From Fibrobacter sp. (GTDB lineage: Bacteria > Fibrobacterota > Fibrobacteria > Fibrobacterales > Fibrobacteraceae), in assembly GCA_024689485.1 (NCBI GenBank), contig JAILDK010000067.1:1-37559 (forward strand): a stretch of DNA of 37,559 nt, written 5' to 3'. Position numbers and translations under genes: made by a program. Numbering within the stretch: position 1 is the stretch's first letter; each line of letters starts with the position of its first letter. This document shows, piece by piece, positions 1 through 8,197 of the stretch. The notes under the pieces are model-generated. The model did not search any database. It was given only the letters and a program-made list of their open reading frames with translations, and had not been told where the DNA came from.

Positions 1-1
1 T

Positions 2-1654
2 TTGCAGCAGAACAGCGGAGACCGCTTCATCTACAAGAATGTGCGCCTGTTGAGCGGTCAGGATACTTATTACACCAAAACGGGCCGTACCTACTGGGAA
101 GGCGGCGAAATCCAGGGAACCGTGGATTTTATCTGCGGCGACGGCGACGTCTTCTTTGAAGGGACAAAGCTCGTGATGACGCGTAAGGGAGGCTACATTA
201 CCGCCGCTTCGACGTCGACGTCTTGGGGCTACGTTTTCAACAATACGACGATCGAAGTCAGCAATTCGAGCTTCGACAAAACCTTCTATCTCGGCCGTTC
301 CTGGAAGGCGGCAAAAACGGTATTCCTCAACACGACCATGAAGGCTCAGCCGATTGCCGAAGGCTGGGCAAAGAACATGAATTCCGCTCCGCAGGTTTAC
401 GGCGAATACAACAGCCATGATGCTTCGGGAAATGCGGTGGACGTGAGCAAGCGCAAAACGTACTTCGACGGCAGCAAGGACGGCTCTACCGCCACGTTAA
501 AGACCGTCTGGAACGCAAACGATGCCGCCAAATACACGCTCTCGAATGTGACCAAAGGCTCCGACAACTGGGAACCGAACCGCTTGACCGTGCAGGTGGG
601 CGCTCCGAAAATTTCCCAGGACGGCGCGGAAGTCACTTGGGCAAATGACGCTTCGGCTCTCTGCTGGGTCGTCTTTGTGAACGGCAAGTATAAAACAAAT
701 GTGACACAGCCGGTCTTTTCGCTGCAGGGAATCCCTGCCGGTTCTAAGGTAACTGTCCGTGCCGCAAACAGCATGGGCGGACTTGGACAAGCTTCGAATG
801 AACTTGTGACTTTGGATGCGAACGTGACTTATCACAATGTTTCTGTCGTCCCTTCTGCAGGAGGCTCTGTACAAAGCTCTGTCACCGGAACGAAAGCGGC
901 TGAAGGTAAATCGGTGACGATTACCGCGGTTCCGAATGCGGGCTGGAAATTTGCCGGTTGGACAGGTTCGAGCGCTTCAAAGGTGAACCCGGCGGATGCC
1001 GCCGTGACGCTGACCGTGGACGCGGATATCGATCTGCAGCCGAAGTTTACCGCAGAAGGCGTCACAACTTTCCAGGCGGAAAGCGGCATCTTGAACAATG
1101 CGACCGCCGACAACAACAACGCAGGATTTGCGGGAGACGGCTTTGTGAATTTCGCAAAGACCGGGAACAGCTCTATCTCTCTTCCGGTTTACGTGGAAAC
1201 TGCCAATTCCTACAAGATTCTCGTGACCTATGCAAACGGTAGCGGTACGGCTCGTTCGCTGAACATTCAAACCGCAAACGATGCCGTGGGACAGTCGCAC
1301 AGCTTTGCCGCTACTGCAGACTGGACAACCTGGGAATCCGATACGTTGCAGGTAGATCTTCCGGCTGGCGCAAGTTACATCGACTTCAAAACGATCGATG
1401 AAAATGACGGACCGAATCTCGACCAGATTACATTCGTCATCGTTTCGGAAGAAGAAAGAACGGCCATCGCAAAGCCAATGTCCAGAACGCACTTCCAGTA
1501 CACTTCACAAACGCGCGCAAGACTCTTTGACATGAAGGGTCAGCTGCTCCGTGAAAGTGTCGGAAAGCCTGTGAATATGGACGGCTTGCGCGGAGTATTC
1601 CTGTTGCAGGTTCAAAGCGGAATGCAGACAGAACGTCGTGTCATTCGCCGATAA
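2..1654 (+). CDS. Pectin methylesterase (CE8), multidomain, 5' truncated by window
   Basis: The reading frame is open to the window start, so the N-terminus (signal peptide and first part of the beta-helix) is missing. The visible part carries the family 8 carbohydrate esterase active site: Gln20-Asp21 in 'GQDTYYT', Asp42 in 'GTVDFICG' and Arg99 in 'LGRSW'. The 21-residue spacing between the two Asp matches known pectinesterases. The enzyme removes methyl groups from pectin outside the cell. After the catalytic part (to about 160) come an Fn3-like stretch (about 200-275), a bacterial repeat domain with a 'GWKFAGWTG' core (about 280-350), a CBM6/35-like module starting 'FQAESG' (about 357-480), and a C-terminal sorting-type domain (about 495-550; 'FDMKGQLL' then 'RGVFLLQV'). 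The similar tail on the next gene suggests a shared secretion route. Family assignment is firm; domain edges are estimates. Confidence 0.9.
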   Translation: MQQNSGDRFIYKNVRLLSGQDTYYTKTGRTYWEGGEIQGTVDFICGDGDVFFEGTKLVMTRKGGYITAASTSTSWGYVFNNTTIEVSNSSFDKTFYLGRSWKAAKTVFLNTTMKAQPIAEGWAKNMNSAPQVYGEYNSHDASGNAVDVSKRKTYFDGSKDGSTATLKTVWNANDAAKYTLSNVTKGSDNWEPNRLTVQVGAPKISQDGAEVTWANDASALCWVVFVNGKYKTNVTQPVFSLQGIPAGSKVTVRAANSMGGLGQASNELVTLDANVTYHNVSVVPSAGGSVQSSVTGTKAAEGKSVTITAVPNAGWKFAGWTGSSASKVNPADAAVTLTVDADIDLQPKFTAEGVTTFQAESGILNNATADNNNAGFAGDGFVNFAKTGNSSISLPVYVETANSYKILVTYANGSGTARSLNIQTANDAVGQSHSFAATADWTTWESDTLQVDLPAGASYIDFKTIDENDGPNLDQITFVIVSEEERTAIAKPMSRTHFQYTSQTRARLFDMKGQLLRESVGKPVNMDGLRGVFLLQVQSGMQTERRVIRR

Positions 1655-1726
1655 AGTTACTTTGTTTCAAATAAAGGAATATATTCATAGAAGCCGCTGT
1701 GGTGGGCGGCAAAGGATGGGTTTGGT

Positions 1727-3793
1727 ATGAAGCATTTGAAGCGATGCTTAAAAACGGCAGGCGCAGTCGCCTTATGCTTGGCGGCCGCCTCGTCGGAATC
1801 TTTTGCTCAGACGAATGTGATCGTGGATCCGGGTAAACGCTATCAGCTGTTTGAAGGCTGGGGCTCAAGCCTTTGCTGGTGGGCTGTCAAAGCGGGCGCT
1901 TGGAATGAAGCGAATCGCAGTAAGCTGATCGGTGCCATTGTGGATCCGGATACGGGTCTGGGTTATAATGTTTTCCGTTACAATATCGGCGGTGGAGATC
2001 AGCCGGGCCACAACCATTTGACCAAAGGCGATGGCGGTGCCGCCGTTCCCGGCTATAGACCCAAAGAAGGGGGCGCTTACGATTGGAATGCGGACCCGTA
2101 TCAGCGCAATATCGCTTTTGAAATTGCCAAGCGGGCTAAGGATCCTATTTTCGAAGCGTTTAGCAATTCGCCACCTTGGTGGATGACAAAGAGCGGCTGT
2201 GTGGCGGGCGGTACAAATGGCGCGGACAACCTGAAAGAAGATTACTTCGACGACTTTGCTGACTACCTTTCGGAAGTCGCTTTGCACTTTAAGGATTACT
2301 GGGGCATCACTTTCCGCACTGTGGAACCTTTTAACGAACCGAGTGCCGGTTGGTGGAAGGTGAACGGAACGCAGGAAGGCTGTGGCTTTAAGAACAAACA
2401 GTCCGAAATGATCGTGGAACTCGGCAAGGCTTTGACTCGGAAAGGCCTTTTCCCGGAAACTTCCGTGAGTGCCGCTGATGAATCGAATATCGGAGACGCT
2501 CTCAAGCGTTTCAACGGTTACAGCACCGAAGCGCTTTCTTACATGTTCCAGGTGAATACCCACAGCTATTCCGGTTACGATTCCCGCGGCGCTCTTTACG
2601 AAGCCGCATTCGCCAAGAATAAAAGGATTTGGCAGTCGGAATCGGGCCCTTTGCACAAAGGCAAGAATACAGAAAATATCGCCCTTTGGATGGCGGGCGT
2701 TATCATGGCAGACTTGCGAGATATGAAGGCGAGCGCTTGGGTCGATTGGCAGCTTGGAGATCCTTCTGCAAACTGGCAGACATTTGCTTTGGACCATAAG
2801 AATCAAACGTTTACCCGTGGGGTGCGCTATTACATGCACGCCGCCTTCTCGCGCGCTTTGCGTCCGGGATCACGAATCATTGACAGCGACAATGCGAATA
2901 CGCTTGCCGCCATCCGTCCCGATGGTTCCCTCGTGTTGATCGTGCGCAATAGCGGTTCGTCGGATGTCAAGTACAACTTTGATTTGCGAAGCTTCAACTC
3001 GATCGGCTCCGTGGCAAAGGTGCATGTGTTTGCCCTTCCGGGAAGTTTGAAGGCTGGTTCGGATATCGCTCTTTCGGGCAGGGCTCTTGCGATGACCGCC
3101 AAGGCGAATACGATTACGACCCTTGTCATCGCGGATGCAGAAGGGGGAACTTGTACTTCGACAGCCGTTGTCCCATATGTGAAAATTCACGATGGAGGCT
3201 GGAACGAAACGACGGAAATTCTTCTGAACAAGGGAGATTCTCTGCGAATCGGGCCTCATCCGCATCGCGAAGGACGCTGGACTTGGAGCGGTCCGAATGG
3301 CTTTAATCAGGTGGGCCGTGAAATCGTCTTCAAGGATGTCGACGGAACGTATAGCGGCGTTTACCACGCTACTTATGTGAATGCATCGGGCTGTGAAACC
3401 GAAGTGGATTTTGAAATCATCGTCAATGACCCGGATAATCCTTACGTTTTGCCGGATACTTCTACGGTGGATACCTCTGTTGTGGATACGTCCGCAGTCG
3501 ATACCTCTGCTGTGGATACCTCTGCGGTAGATACTTCGGCTGTGGATACTGCAACCGTAGATACAACGGTCACGGACACTTCTTCCGCGATCAAAACGTT
3601 GCGCCATACACCGCAGTTACGTATAAATGAATCCGTCCAGGTTTTCGATATGCAGGGACGTTTGCTAGGAAGCTTGCAGGCGAGAACCTTGAACAATGGA
3701 AATCTGGCGGCCACGCTCCGAGCCCGTTTCAGCTACCGAGGGGTTTACCTCGTTCGCCAAGGCACTTGGATGCGGCGCGTCCACGTTGATTAA
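1727..3793 (+). CDS. Secreted GH30 glycoside hydrolase, endo-beta-1,6-galactanase-like
   Basis: This is a 688-residue secreted enzyme. A signal peptide covers about residues 1-27 (cleavage near 'SFA-QT'). The GH30 barrel follows, starting with 'FEGWGSSLCWWA', a form typical of beta-1,6-galactanase-like members. The likely acid/base is Glu204 in 'FNEPSAGWW' and the nucleophile is Glu305 in 'WQSESGP'; the spacing of 101 residues fits the family. Residues about 485-575 form an Ig/PKD-like domain. A linker of 'VDTSA'-type repeats covers about 580-620, and a C-terminal sorting-type domain ('FDMQGRLLG', 'RGVYLVRQG') ends the protein. The substrate is probably arabinogalactan side chains or related beta-1,6-galactan, inferred from the N-terminal barrel motif. 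It follows the pectinesterase by 72 bp and is followed by a terminator, so the two may act together on pectic polymers. Confidence 0.85.
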   Translation: MKHLKRCLKTAGAVALCLAAASSESFAQTNVIVDPGKRYQLFEGWGSSLCWWAVKAGAWNEANRSKLIGAIVDPDTGLGYNVFRYNIGGGDQPGHNHLTKGDGGAAVPGYRPKEGGAYDWNADPYQRNIAFEIAKRAKDPIFEAFSNSPPWWMTKSGCVAGGTNGADNLKEDYFDDFADYLSEVALHFKDYWGITFRTVEPFNEPSAGWWKVNGTQEGCGFKNKQSEMIVELGKALTRKGLFPETSVSAADESNIGDALKRFNGYSTEALSYMFQVNTHSYSGYDSRGALYEAAFAKNKRIWQSESGPLHKGKNTENIALWMAGVIMADLRDMKASAWVDWQLGDPSANWQTFALDHKNQTFTRGVRYYMHAAFSRALRPGSRIIDSDNANTLAAIRPDGSLVLIVRNSGSSDVKYNFDLRSFNSIGSVAKVHVFALPGSLKAGSDIALSGRALAMTAKANTITTLVIADAEGGTCTSTAVVPYVKIHDGGWNETTEILLNKGDSLRIGPHPHREGRWTWSGPNGFNQVGREIVFKDVDGTYSGVYHATYVNASGCETEVDFEIIVNDPDNPYVLPDTSTVDTSVVDTSAVDTSAVDTSAVDTSAVDTATVDTTVTDTSSAIKTLRHTPQLRINESVQVFDMQGRLLGSLQARTLNNGNLAATLRARFSYRGVYLVRQGTWMRRVHVD

Positions 3794-3806
3794 AGCGCTT
3801 TTTTGA

Positions 3807-3831
3807 CCCGCACGGAAATGTGCGGGTTTTT
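3807..3831 (+). terminator. Rho-independent terminator after the GH30 gene
   Basis: A perfect 7-bp stem CCCGCAC/GTGCGGG is followed at once by a T run, 13 bp after the GH30 stop codon. Confidence 0.85.
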
Positions 3832-3895
3832 GCTTGTTTCGAGCCCTTGAAATCGGGATTCTCTAGGGAATCCTGTGTCCGCTTTACCTAGGAAA

Positions 3896-3906
3896 TTCTA
3901 GATTTA
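3896..3906 (+). promoter_or_regulatory. Candidate -10 element before the nucleotidyltransferase operon
   Basis: TTCTAGATTTA resembles the TTCTATATTTGG element found before several other genes here. It ends only 8 bases before the ATG at 3915, so if used the transcript would be almost leaderless. No clear -35 box is visible. A short inverted repeat GGATT/AATCC lies just upstream near 3857-3873. Confidence 0.35.
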
Positions 3907-3914
3907 GAGTAACT

Positions 3915-4907
3915 ATGAAAGTCATTTTACCTGTGGCCGGAACTGGCACGCGTCTTAGACCATTCACTTTGTCTTTGCCAAAGTGCCTTCTTCCTATTGC
4001 TGGAAGAACGCTGATTGATCATATTATCGCGTCCTACGATTCCTTGCCTGTTTCCGAACAGATTTTCATTACCGGGTATAAAGGAGAACTGGTTGAAGAT
4101 TTCATCAAGCAGAGAAACTTCCAGAATGCGCGTACCGTGCGGCAACGTAATCCGCAGGGACTCGGGGAAGCGATTTCTCTTTGCTTGCCTTTTTTGACCG
4201 ATGATGAACCTGTTTTGATCATTTTAGGCGATACGCTTTTTGATGCAGACCTTTCCTTCCTCAAGACCGAAAAAGAAAACGTCTTGATGACACGCGAAGT
4301 GGAAGATCCGCGCCGCTTTGGCGTGGCGGTGACCGATGCTTCGGGCTACATCACGAAGCTTGTCGAAAAGCCTCAAACATTTGTTTCGAACGAAGCTTTG
4401 GTCGGCATCTATTACATCACGGATGTTGCCCTTCTCCGTTCCTCGCTCGAAAAACTGATCCGCGAAGACATTCGCACCCGTAACGAATACCAGCTGACCG
4501 ATGCCCTCCAGATGATGGTGGAATCGGGCGCAAAGTTCCGCACGGCTCCGATCCGTTCCTGGCTTGACTGCGGAACGGCGGAAACCTTCCTCAAGACCAA
4601 TGCGAAAATCCTTTCGAGTCTTGAGGCGCAGGAGAATTCCCGCTTTAAGGACAGCACCATCATTCCGCCGTGCCATATTGCAGAAACCGCTGTGATTCGC
4701 AATTCTGTCGTTGGACCGAATGTCTCGGTCGGACCGGAAGTCGTCATTGAAAATTCGAAGATTGCGGACTCCGTGATTTCGGAACGGACGACGCTCGTCG
4801 ATTCGGAAATCTCGCATTCGATCTTCGGCGGCGATTCCGAAGTGAAAGGCTTCAAGGGTTCGCTCTTGCTCGGCGATCATTCCAAAGTGATTTCGGGGGT
4901 TTTGTGA
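3915..4907 (+). CDS. Sugar nucleotidyltransferase with left-handed beta-helix tail
   Basis: A 330-residue NDP-sugar pyrophosphorylase-like enzyme that should join a sugar-1-phosphate and an NTP to give an NDP-sugar for envelope polysaccharides. The N-terminal signature 'AGTGTRLRPFT' followed by 'PKCLLPI' is the nucleotide-binding loop and lysine of this superfamily. 'GDTLFDAD' is the metal-binding Asp region and 'LVEKP' the sugar-binding motif. After about residue 240, hexapeptide-type repeats ('AVIRNSVVG', 'SVGPEVVI') form a beta-helix, as in long RmlA-like and GlmU-like proteins. The exact base and sugar cannot be told from sequence. Its stop overlaps the GTG start of maf by four bases, so it is translationally linked to the genes that follow. 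Confidence 0.85.
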   Translation: MKVILPVAGTGTRLRPFTLSLPKCLLPIAGRTLIDHIIASYDSLPVSEQIFITGYKGELVEDFIKQRNFQNARTVRQRNPQGLGEAISLCLPFLTDDEPVLIILGDTLFDADLSFLKTEKENVLMTREVEDPRRFGVAVTDASGYITKLVEKPQTFVSNEALVGIYYITDVALLRSSLEKLIREDIRTRNEYQLTDALQMMVESGAKFRTAPIRSWLDCGTAETFLKTNAKILSSLEAQENSRFKDSTIIPPCHIAETAVIRNSVVGPNVSVGPEVVIENSKIADSVISERTTLVDSEISHSIFGGDSEVKGFKGSLLLGDHSKVISGVL

Positions 4908-5464
4908 AAACCTTTATTCTTGCAAGCGCCTCGCCGCGTCGCTCCGACATCCTCACCCAGTTGAAGGTGCCGTTCCGCGTCGAAAAGTCGAATTTTGTGG
5001 AAGACGGAGAAGGCTTAAAGCCCAAGGAAAGACCGCAGAAGTTTGCGGAAGGCAAGGCTCTTGAAGTCTCCAAGCGCTTCCCGAACGAATACGTTCTTGG
5101 CTTCGACACGCTCGTCATCATGGACAGCAAAGCGCTCGGTAAGCCAAAGGATGCTGCGGAAGCGCTTTCGATGCTCAAGCTTTTGAACGGTAGCCGTCAC
5201 AAGGTTATTTCGGGCGTCGCCATTGCGCACAATGGAAAAATTGTGGAATCGTCGAAGGAAATCACCGATGTGATTTTCCGTCACAACACCGAACAGGCTT
5301 TGCAGGAATATGTGAATTCCGGCGAACCGATGGACAAGGCTGGAGCCTATGCAATTCAAGGCCTCGGCGCGCGTCTCGTGAAAGCGGTGAACGGTTGTTT
5401 TTATAACGTGGTGGGCCTTCCTGTTGCGAAGACCCTGGATTTGATCGATCATTTAGGAGAGTAA
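4904..5464 (+). CDS. maf: Maf-family nucleotide pyrophosphatase
   Basis: This 186-residue protein starts with the Maf signature 'ILASASPRRSDIL' and has 'GFDTLVIMD' with 'LGKPKD', the conserved catalytic Asp region and following loop. Maf proteins hydrolyse non-canonical or modified nucleoside triphosphates (house-cleaning) and have been linked to septum formation. The length is normal for the family. The GTG start at 4904 is within the stop codon region of the preceding gene (GTGA overlap), and the next gene starts one base after the maf stop. Confidence 0.92.
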   Translation: MKTFILASASPRRSDILTQLKVPFRVEKSNFVEDGEGLKPKERPQKFAEGKALEVSKRFPNEYVLGFDTLVIMDSKALGKPKDAAEALSMLKLLNGSRHKVISGVAIAHNGKIVESSKEITDVIFRHNTEQALQEYVNSGEPMDKAGAYAIQGLGARLVKAVNGCFYNVVGLPVAKTLDLIDHLGE

Positions 5465-5465
5465 A

Positions 5466-6437
5466 ATGTCTGACTTTGTGGAAGAAAAGGCTTCGAACGA
5501 AAAGCTTGGCGAGTACCTGAAGCGGGTGCGTGAATCCAAGGGAATTTCTTTGGAAGAATTTTCGCAGAAGACCCGCGTTTCGATGGAGCACTTGCAAGAA
5601 ATCGAAGCGGGTGAATGGAACAAGTTCCCGGTGGAAGCTTACGTCCGCGGATACTTGAATTCGATCGCGGTTGCGCTCGGACTCAACATGCCGAAGATTC
5701 TGGAATTCTATTCCAAGGAAGTCGGCTCTTCCTATTCTCAGGAATTCATCGCTCCGAAGACGATTACTTCCGAATCGGAAGGTTTTGCGGGCGGTAAGCT
5801 CAATGCGAACAAGAGCAGCTTCAAGGCGGTTCTGATCGTGGTCATTCTCCTTGCCGCCGCCTTCTTTGCCGGTGTCAAGTTTTTGAACAAGACTTCGATG
5901 GCTCCGCAGTCTCCGACGCCTGCTCCGGTGCAAAAGGCAGCGGTCGTCGAAGATGATACGACTTCTTTCGAAGCGACGGTTCCCGATGGCGCAGAAAATG
6001 TTCCGCCGGAATCCTTGAGCGTGGAACAGGATTCTTCTGCCATGCAGGCCGCTCTCGACAGCGCAAAGAAGATCTCTGCCAGGGGCAGCTCCGTGACGAC
6101 CTTCCTCTCTTCGGATTCTCACGCCACGGAAAAGAAGGATTCTCTTCCGGAAGCAAACGGCAAACTTCAGATTTCCATTTTCGGCAAGGATTCCCTGACC
6201 TCTTGGGTCGGCATCTACCGCAGCCTGAACGACAATAAGGTTCTCCGTGAAGGCAACCTGATGACGAGACATTCGAAGATCTCCTACGCTTACAACGATA
6301 CGCTCTGCGTGGTGATCGGCAACCCGGATGCGGTCAGCAAGGTTCTGGCGAACGGCAAGGAAATTCAGATCCCGATTCGCAAAGGCTATGCAAGCCGTTT
6401 CTGCTTGACCACGAACGGCAAGTTTACAAGGAGATAA
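5466..6437 (+). CDS. RodZ-like HTH membrane protein
   Basis: A 323-residue bitopic protein. Residues about 14-75 form an Xre-type helix-turn-helix of the RodZ kind ('LGEYLKRVRESKGISLEEF' then 'VEAYVRGYLNSIA'). One membrane helix lies at about 120-140 ('FKAVLIVVILLAAAFF'). A Pro/Ala/Ser-rich linker (about 145-220) precedes a C-terminal beta domain like the DUF4115 end of RodZ. RodZ links MreB filaments to the elongasome and so sets rod shape. The HTH-helix-linker-beta layout supports this, but many bacteria have paralogues and the MreB link is inferred. It sits in one operon with maf and hisB, separated by 1 and 3 bases. Confidence 0.8.
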   Translation: MSDFVEEKASNEKLGEYLKRVRESKGISLEEFSQKTRVSMEHLQEIEAGEWNKFPVEAYVRGYLNSIAVALGLNMPKILEFYSKEVGSSYSQEFIAPKTITSESEGFAGGKLNANKSSFKAVLIVVILLAAAFFAGVKFLNKTSMAPQSPTPAPVQKAAVVEDDTTSFEATVPDGAENVPPESLSVEQDSSAMQAALDSAKKISARGSSVTTFLSSDSHATEKKDSLPEANGKLQISIFGKDSLTSWVGIYRSLNDNKVLREGNLMTRHSKISYAYNDTLCVVIGNPDAVSKVLANGKEIQIPIRKGYASRFCLTTNGKFTRR

Positions 6438-6440
6438 GCG

Positions 6441-7031
6441 ATGAGAGAAGCGCAGATTATCCGCAATACGAGCGAAACGCAGATCAAGCTTTCGCTCAAC
6501 CTGGATGAAGCCTCCCGCGGCAAAATCGATACAGGCTCGGGCTTTCTCAATCACATGCTCGATCTTTTCCAGGTGCACGGCGGCTTTACGCTGAACGTGG
6601 AATGTCACGGCGATACCTACGTGGACATGCACCATTCGATCGAAGACATCGCCATCTGCCTCGGCGAAGCTTTTGTCAAGTGCCTCGGCGACAAGAAGGG
6701 CATTGAACGTTACGGCTTCTACTTCGTTCCGATGGACGAAGCCTTGGCCCGCGTTTGCCTCGACTTCTCGAACCGTATCGGCTTCGTTTGGAATGCAAAG
6801 CTTCCGAATTCGACAGTCGGCGCAGAGAACATGCCGGTGAGCCTCTACGAACATTTCTTCAAGTCTTTGGCAGAAAATGCGCGCATGAATTTGCACGTGG
6901 AACTCTTCTACGGTTCCGACAATCACCACTGCCTCGAAGCGATCTTCAAAGCCTTTGCACGTGCCACCGCGATGGCGGTTGCGCCCTCGCGCAATGTGAA
7001 GGGAGTGCCGAGTTCCAAGGGCACACTTTAA
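6441..7031 (+). CDS. hisB: Imidazoleglycerol-phosphate dehydratase
   Basis: This 196-residue monofunctional HisB dehydrates imidazole glycerol phosphate to imidazole acetol phosphate in histidine synthesis. The diagnostic metal-binding motifs are present: 'GFLNHMLDLF', 'DMHHSIEDIAICLG' and 'DNHHCLEAIFKAFARA'. There is no phosphatase domain. It starts 3 bases after the RodZ-like gene and is followed by a terminator; no other his genes are in the window, so histidine synthesis is dispersed in this genome. Confidence 0.97.
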   Translation: MREAQIIRNTSETQIKLSLNLDEASRGKIDTGSGFLNHMLDLFQVHGGFTLNVECHGDTYVDMHHSIEDIAICLGEAFVKCLGDKKGIERYGFYFVPMDEALARVCLDFSNRIGFVWNAKLPNSTVGAENMPVSLYEHFFKSLAENARMNLHVELFYGSDNHHCLEAIFKAFARATAMAVAPSRNVKGVPSSKGTL

Positions 7032-7060
7032 GTCTTATCCTTAAAATGTTAAAACAAAAA

Positions 7061-7085
7061 GTCCGAGCGCAAGCCCGGACTTTTT
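7061..7085. terminator. Bidirectional terminator between hisB and the LysM-like gene
   Basis: The hairpin GTCCG...CGGAC has an extra GC/GC step around a GCAA tetraloop, with A-rich sequence before it and T-rich sequence after. It can stop transcripts from both converging genes. Confidence 0.8.
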
Positions 7086-7104
7086 GTTTGCAAATTCAAA
7101 AGCG

Positions 7105-7716
7105 TTACAGCTTGGGAATGCGCACCTGATCGCCCGCATTCAAATGTTCGAGCTTCACACCGGGGTTCACCGACTGCAAAGCGGAAAGCGTGTAGAAGCG
7201 GGGAAGTTTCGTCGCATCTTGACCGTAGGCGCGGGAAAGCAGGGCAAAAAGGTTTTCACCGTCCTTTGCAGAAACGGTCTTGTACTTGGAAGCGTTCGTC
7301 GGGTCGGACTGCAACGCGCCGAGTGCGCTCATGAAGTTGTCTGCAAAGTGTTCTGCGGTCTTTGCCGGTTTTGCACTGTTCGCCTGTTTTGCGTTGCTCG
7401 CTGGATTGACCCCGTTCGCTGGACTGGCGGCGACGGTTCGCTTTGAAGCCTTCTTTTGACCCGGAAGGTTAATCGTCGGGATGCTTCCCGAGTAAATGGT
7501 GAGTTCCGTGCGTTCGCTGTCGGCGCCCGGTTTTAAAGGTTCGGCTTTCAGAATGGAATCCAAATCTGCGATGTAGGCGCTATCCGGCCAGGATTCCAGA
7601 ACGTACTTCTTGTTGACCTGCAAACGTCCTTCGGTGCTTTCGCTTTGTCCACAGGCAATCAAAAGGCCTGCGACCGAGCAAATCGAGAGGATTGCAACAC
7701 TTTTTTTCGATTTCAT
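7105..7716 (-). CDS. Lipoprotein with C-terminal LysM-like domain
   Basis: A 203-residue predicted lipoprotein. The signal peptide ends in the lipobox 'LLIAC' with Cys22 as the lipidation site. The middle is an Ala/Asn/Lys-rich linker (about 85-120). The last 55 residues ('VSAKDGENLFALLSRAYG' to 'LNAGDQVRIPKL') look like a LysM peptidoglycan-binding domain. It probably tethers the envelope to the cell wall. There is no catalytic domain. It is transcribed divergently from rpmE. The LysM call rests on the pattern at both ends of the domain and is moderately sure. Confidence 0.75.
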   Translation of the reverse strand: MKSKKSVAILSICSVAGLLIACGQSESTEGRLQVNKKYVLESWPDSAYIADLDSILKAEPLKPGADSERTELTIYSGSIPTINLPGQKKASKRTVAASPANGVNPASNAKQANSAKPAKTAEHFADNFMSALGALQSDPTNASKYKTVSAKDGENLFALLSRAYGQDATKLPRFYTLSALQSVNPGVKLEHLNAGDQVRIPKL

Positions 7717-7739
7717 GGTACAAAAATACTATTTGCGAA

Positions 7740-7768
7740 TTGCCAAAATGCAAAAATTCATCTAGATT
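7740..7768 (+). promoter_or_regulatory. Probable rpmE promoter
   Basis: TTGCCA (7740-7745) and TAGATT (7763-7768) are separated by 17 bases, upstream of the L31 gene. The -10 region reads TCTAGATTTGG, a variant of the element repeated elsewhere in the window. Confidence 0.55.
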
Positions 7769-7803
7769 TGGTCCACCTAACGTTTATAAGTAGGATTAGC
7801 AAA

Positions 7804-8124
7804 ATGAAAAATGGTATTCATCCCGATTACAATCCGGTCGTGTTCGTTGATGCGAATACGGGTAAAGAGTTCATCACCCGCTCCACGAAGCCGTCTGCCG
7901 AAAAGAAAGTGATCGATGGTGTCGAATATGGCGTGGTTACTTTGGAAATCACGAGCGACACTCATCCGTTCTGGACAGGCAAGCAGCACCGCGTGGATAC
8001 CGCTGGTCGTATTGATCAGTTTAACAAGCGTTTCGCTGGTGATGGTAAGTTGAACATTGCTGGTGCAAAGCGCAAGACGCGTCGCGTTGTCGCCAAGAAG
8101 AGCGAAGAAGCAGAAGAAAAGTAA
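7804..8124 (+). CDS. rpmE: 50S ribosomal protein L31 type B
   Basis: A 106-residue L31 starting 'MKNGIHPDYNPVVFVDANTG' at the ATG at 7804. The upstream in-frame extension has no family similarity, and AGGATT lies just before this ATG. The protein has no cysteine, so it is the zinc-free type B form rather than the zinc-binding form. The Lys/Glu-rich tail after about residue 85 is longer than usual. A terminator follows. Confidence 0.95.
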   Translation: MKNGIHPDYNPVVFVDANTGKEFITRSTKPSAEKKVIDGVEYGVVTLEITSDTHPFWTGKQHRVDTAGRIDQFNKRFAGDGKLNIAGAKRKTRRVVAKKSEEAEEK

Positions 8125-8150
8125 TCCTACTTCTTAAAAACTTTTCAAAA

Positions 8151-8179
8151 AAGCTTCCCGATTTCGGGGAGCTTTTTTT
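8151..8179 (+). terminator. Terminator after rpmE
   Basis: A 10-bp stem starting AAGCTTCCCG closes on an ATTT loop and is followed by seven T. Confidence 0.9.
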
Positions 8180-8197
8180 GTAGCTACTTTTGAACCT

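Noticed and set aside
5262-6929. A 555-codon minus frame opposite the RodZ-like gene and hisB
   Set aside because: It crosses three real gene ends, has no ribosome site and no domain.
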